Notes under the pieces: generated by a model
The model's database searches: none
What the model was told of the DNA's origin: nothing
The model's input: the letters and a program-made list of their open reading frames with translations, nothing else
Shown: positions 5,774-7,828 of the stretch, one piece after another
Position numbering within the stretch: the stretch's first letter is position 1
How the letters are laid out: each line of letters begins with the position of its first letter
Assembly: GCA_012270665.1 (NCBI GenBank)
Contig: JAAXHY010000408.1
Coordinates: forward strand, 1 to 7,828
DNA from: Dehalococcoidia bacterium
Lineage (GTDB): Bacteria > Chloroflexota > Dehalococcoidia > SAR202 > UBA11138
DNA: 7,828 nucleotides
Direction: 5' to 3'
Program-made: the position numbers and the translations under genes

Positions 5774-7286
5774 CTTTCAACTTTTCGAACCATGATTCTA
5801 TATAGTCGGGAGTGGTTCCAGTTTCCCGCAGATATTCAAGAGCGCTGTCGACATCCGACAACGGCATTTCGTCGAATACGTCGGGACTTGGAACGGAGGC
5901 GGAATTCAGATCGTTTGGCTCGAATTTGTTCAGGCCGTCACCGTACCTTCTGGCGGACAGGGATATTATCTCTTGTCCTACGGCAGACGACAAGTATAGA
6001 AAGATATGGTCTATGTAACTTAATCCTGAAAGATTTGGCTGAAATCCGTGGAAGCATGTTAGATTGAGCGCCGAGGACTCGTTTCGCACTATCTTGAATT
6101 TGCCCCTGGCAAAGACCCCGAGAAGGATCGGAGAAGGGAGGCGAGACTCAGTTTTATACCAGGGCGTCCGGCTTTTGGTCAGGAATCTCTGGTGGAATCC
6201 CCTTTGCGCCCCTGACTGTATATAGTCTTTCGCTTTCTCAGAAGGGCCTCCGTTTGGACTGAATAGCAATGCTGGCTCGTCAGAATTCACCAGGTCGGAA
6301 TGATCGTCGTCGGTAAAGAAGGGACTTCGCGCCTGGGAACTCTTGCTGATTATTCGAGTCAAGTCAGAATCCGACAATTCCAATCGCTTGGCATCTGATC
6401 TTCTCAGGACGAAGAATTCGTTGGCGCCGGTGGCGATTCCTCTAATGATTCGTCCGTAGTAGTCCAATGTGGTTGACTTTTCGTTGGAGACTGATATCAA
6501 GTCGTCTTCAAAGTACGTTAGCCATTTGGCTTCTGGGACGAGCCGGCCGTATGAAACCTCGGATACCGGGTCTTGATCCAGAATCGAATCTAGCGATTCA
6601 ATGGACTTGGCGGTGAAGAACCTGACACTAGGGTATCTGAAAGACGAATCGTACAATATAATGCCCACTGACGTTATGGAATCCGGGAAGACGTCCTTTT
6701 CGCAATCGAGACTTATAATCGCGGCCAAATGCGCTCCGTCAGTGAGACGCTCTTTGATGAGAGTTCCATAGCCAGTGTTGAGGAATTCGAGGGGCATGAT
6801 GTATGCCAACCTTCCAGACGATTCAAGTTCAGACAAGGACTTGACAAGGAACGCGGACGCTGAGTTCGTGTAGCCGGACAGCTTGATTCCGAGTTCCTCT
6901 TCGACCCTGTGGAACACTAAATCCCTATTCTTGAATTTCTGAAATCTCATGTATGGCGGATTGCATACGATATTCCCGAAAGTCTTGCCCCAAGATAGAA
7001 GATAGTCTTCTCTGGATATATCAATGCGGCTATCTGGATTGGCGTTTCGCCAGTAGTTCAGGACTCTGGAATCAATCTCGCTGGCGGTGAATTCAACGCC
7101 ATATCGCGACGCCGCGTCGTAGAACGCTCCGAGTCCGAAGCCAGGATCATGCACGTGGCGGTTTTTCGAGTCCGTGACCCAGCGAACCATGAAGTCGGCC
7201 ACTTTCGGATGCGTGAAGAACTGACCGAAGGCCTTGCGGTGATCATCTCCCACCGTATCGAGATAGCTCTTCTCAACTCTATCCAT
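5769..7286 (-). CDS. Type II N6-adenine DNA methyltransferase (gamma class)
   Basis: A 505-residue S-adenosylmethionine-dependent methyltransferase expected to modify adenine in the recognition site and protect host DNA. Motif order is that of the gamma class. Motif X is GQFFTHPKVADFMV (residues 21-34), motif I DPGFGLGAF (47-55, where DPACGSG is the common form), the acidic motif II residue is in ASEID (68-72), and motif IV is NPPY (109-112) in NIVCNPPYMRF. The C-terminal half (about 250-500) is the likely target recognition domain. The AGGAGG at 7293-7298 lies 6 nt before ATG 7286. The gene overlaps the upstream nuclease candidate by 8 nt, the usual sign of a type II pair. Sampled lines run 37-52% GC, lower than the SUF genes. 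The target sequence cannot be read from it. A fused nuclease domain is not seen. Confidence 0.9.
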   Translation of the reverse strand: MDRVEKSYLDTVGDDHRKAFGQFFTHPKVADFMVRWVTDSKNRHVHDPGFGLGAFYDAASRYGVEFTASEIDSRVLNYWRNANPDSRIDISREDYLLSWGKTFGNIVCNPPYMRFQKFKNRDLVFHRVEEELGIKLSGYTNSASAFLVKSLSELESSGRLAYIMPLEFLNTGYGTLIKERLTDGAHLAAIISLDCEKDVFPDSITSVGIILYDSSFRYPSVRFFTAKSIESLDSILDQDPVSEVSYGRLVPEAKWLTYFEDDLISVSNEKSTTLDYYGRIIRGIATGANEFFVLRRSDAKRLELSDSDLTRIISKSSQARSPFFTDDDHSDLVNSDEPALLFSPNGGPSEKAKDYIQSGAQRGFHQRFLTKSRTPWYKTESRLPSPILLGVFARGKFKIVRNESSALNLTCFHGFQPNLSGLSYIDHIFLYLSSAVGQEIISLSARRYGDGLNKFEPNDLNSASVPSPDVFDEMPLSDVDSALEYLRETGTTPDYIESWFEKLKE

Positions 7287-7828
7287 CGGCGACCTCCTGG
7301 GAGAACACCTCCGGGTCCAGATAGCCTTTGCCGCCTCTGAAAGTTACATAAAACAGAAGTCTGCCTCGCTGCTGCTCCTTGACGGCTGATTGGTGTTCGG
7401 GCATATCAATTCGCCTGATAACCTCCCTGCCCACTTGAATGTTCATGTTGATGGTAGTCTTGCCCTGATTCTTGACGTTGCGTTCCACTGAGAATATAAC
7501 GTCTTCATTTTTGGGGTCGGCAGTCAATTCAAGAATATCTCTGAGTGGAATGATATAGCCTTTATCGAAGAAGACCTGCAAGTAGTAGTGGGGAACGCCA
7601 AAGTTCTGAATCCAGCGATTGACGACAGAAATATCTTCGAGCTTGGGCGTTATGCTGAGATAGTCGCGGGTTTGCAGAATCTTTATCTGTTCTTTTAACT
7701 CTTTGAGGTACTGGCTGAGTTCCCTGAGCGCTTGGGATGAGTACCAACCTCTCGCCACAAAATCGAGTTCCCTAAAAGTGTCTACGGACGCCTCGGATAT
7801 GATCTTGTAGAGATGCGGTCTCTTTTCC
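7279..7828 (-). CDS. Probable type II restriction endonuclease (N-terminus outside window)
   Basis: The frame is open from the right edge to the TAG at 7279-7281, giving 182 residues. The GTG at 7758 is internal, because the preceding codons read in frame to the edge (...LYKIISEASVDTFRELDF). Identification rests mainly on context: it overlaps the adenine methyltransferase by 8 nt. The visible part has a Glu/Lys-rich helix (YLKELKEQIKIL) and a GVPHYYLQVFFDKGYIIPL segment of the kind seen beside the catalytic core in several type II nucleases. I have a faint recollection of AccI-like enzymes, too weak to name a family. The D/E-x-K nuclease centre may lie partly upstream, beyond the window. About 42% GC was counted in one 60-base line. 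It could also be another R-M accessory protein. Confidence 0.6.
   Translation of the reverse strand, partial: EKRPHLYKIISEASVDTFRELDFVARGWYSSQALRELSQYLKELKEQIKILQTRDYLSITPKLEDISVVNRWIQNFGVPHYYLQVFFDKGYIIPLRDILELTADPKNEDVIFSVERNVKNQGKTTINMNIQVGREVIRRIDMPEHQSAVKEQQRGRLLFYVTFRGGKGYLDPEVFSQEVADG

Overview
This window looks like a bacterial chromosome fragment with a housekeeping SUF iron-sulfur cluster operon on the + strand (about 1-4158), meeting head-on a run of genes on the - strand (4155-7828). The second run holds a MoxR-type AAA+ ATPase, a two-gene pair (small conserved protein plus retropepsin-like aspartic protease), and a type II restriction-modification (R-M) system that runs off the right edge. 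A SUF system built on SufU, an Rrf2 regulator and a small Rieske ferredoxin, together with the protease pair, would fit an uncultured Chloroflexota (Dehalococcoidia/SAR202-like) or a similar lineage. That guess rests on gene content and family recollection, not on a search.

The + strand order is sufD (5' end outside the window), sufU copy 1, an Rrf2/IscR-like regulator, a Rieske [2Fe-2S] ferredoxin, sufS and sufU copy 2. Gaps are 12, 42, 21 and 37 nt, and sufS and sufU2 overlap by 14 nt, so this is very probably one transcript that begins upstream, presumably with sufC and sufB. SufS takes sulfur from cysteine, a SufU accepts the persulfide, and the SufBCD scaffold (SufD here) assembles the cluster. 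The Rrf2 protein has three cysteines placed as in IscR and probably senses Fe-S status. The unusual point is that two divergent SufU proteins, both with all metal/persulfide ligands, are encoded in the same operon.

The two runs meet at a CTAG tetranucleotide in which both stop codons overlap, leaving no space for a terminator between them.

On the - strand, read right to left, are a partial restriction endonuclease candidate, a gamma-type N6-adenine DNA methyltransferase (8-nt overlap), an 88-residue protein (24-nt gap), an aspartic protease (4-nt GTGA overlap) and the MoxR ATPase (34-nt gap). Sampled 60-base lines give about 37-52% GC in the R-M genes, against about 52-60% in the protease pair, 58% in the ATPase and 57% in the SUF genes, so the R-M system may be a horizontally acquired block. 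The protease pair is bracketed by an imperfect direct repeat of about 32 bp (5049-5079 and 5742-5773) that includes the ribosome-binding and start regions of moxR and of the 88-residue gene. A 17-bp perfect palindrome lies over the protease stop codon. No RNA gene, CRISPR array, IS element or convincing promoter was seen, and no stretch over 300 bases lacks a gene.
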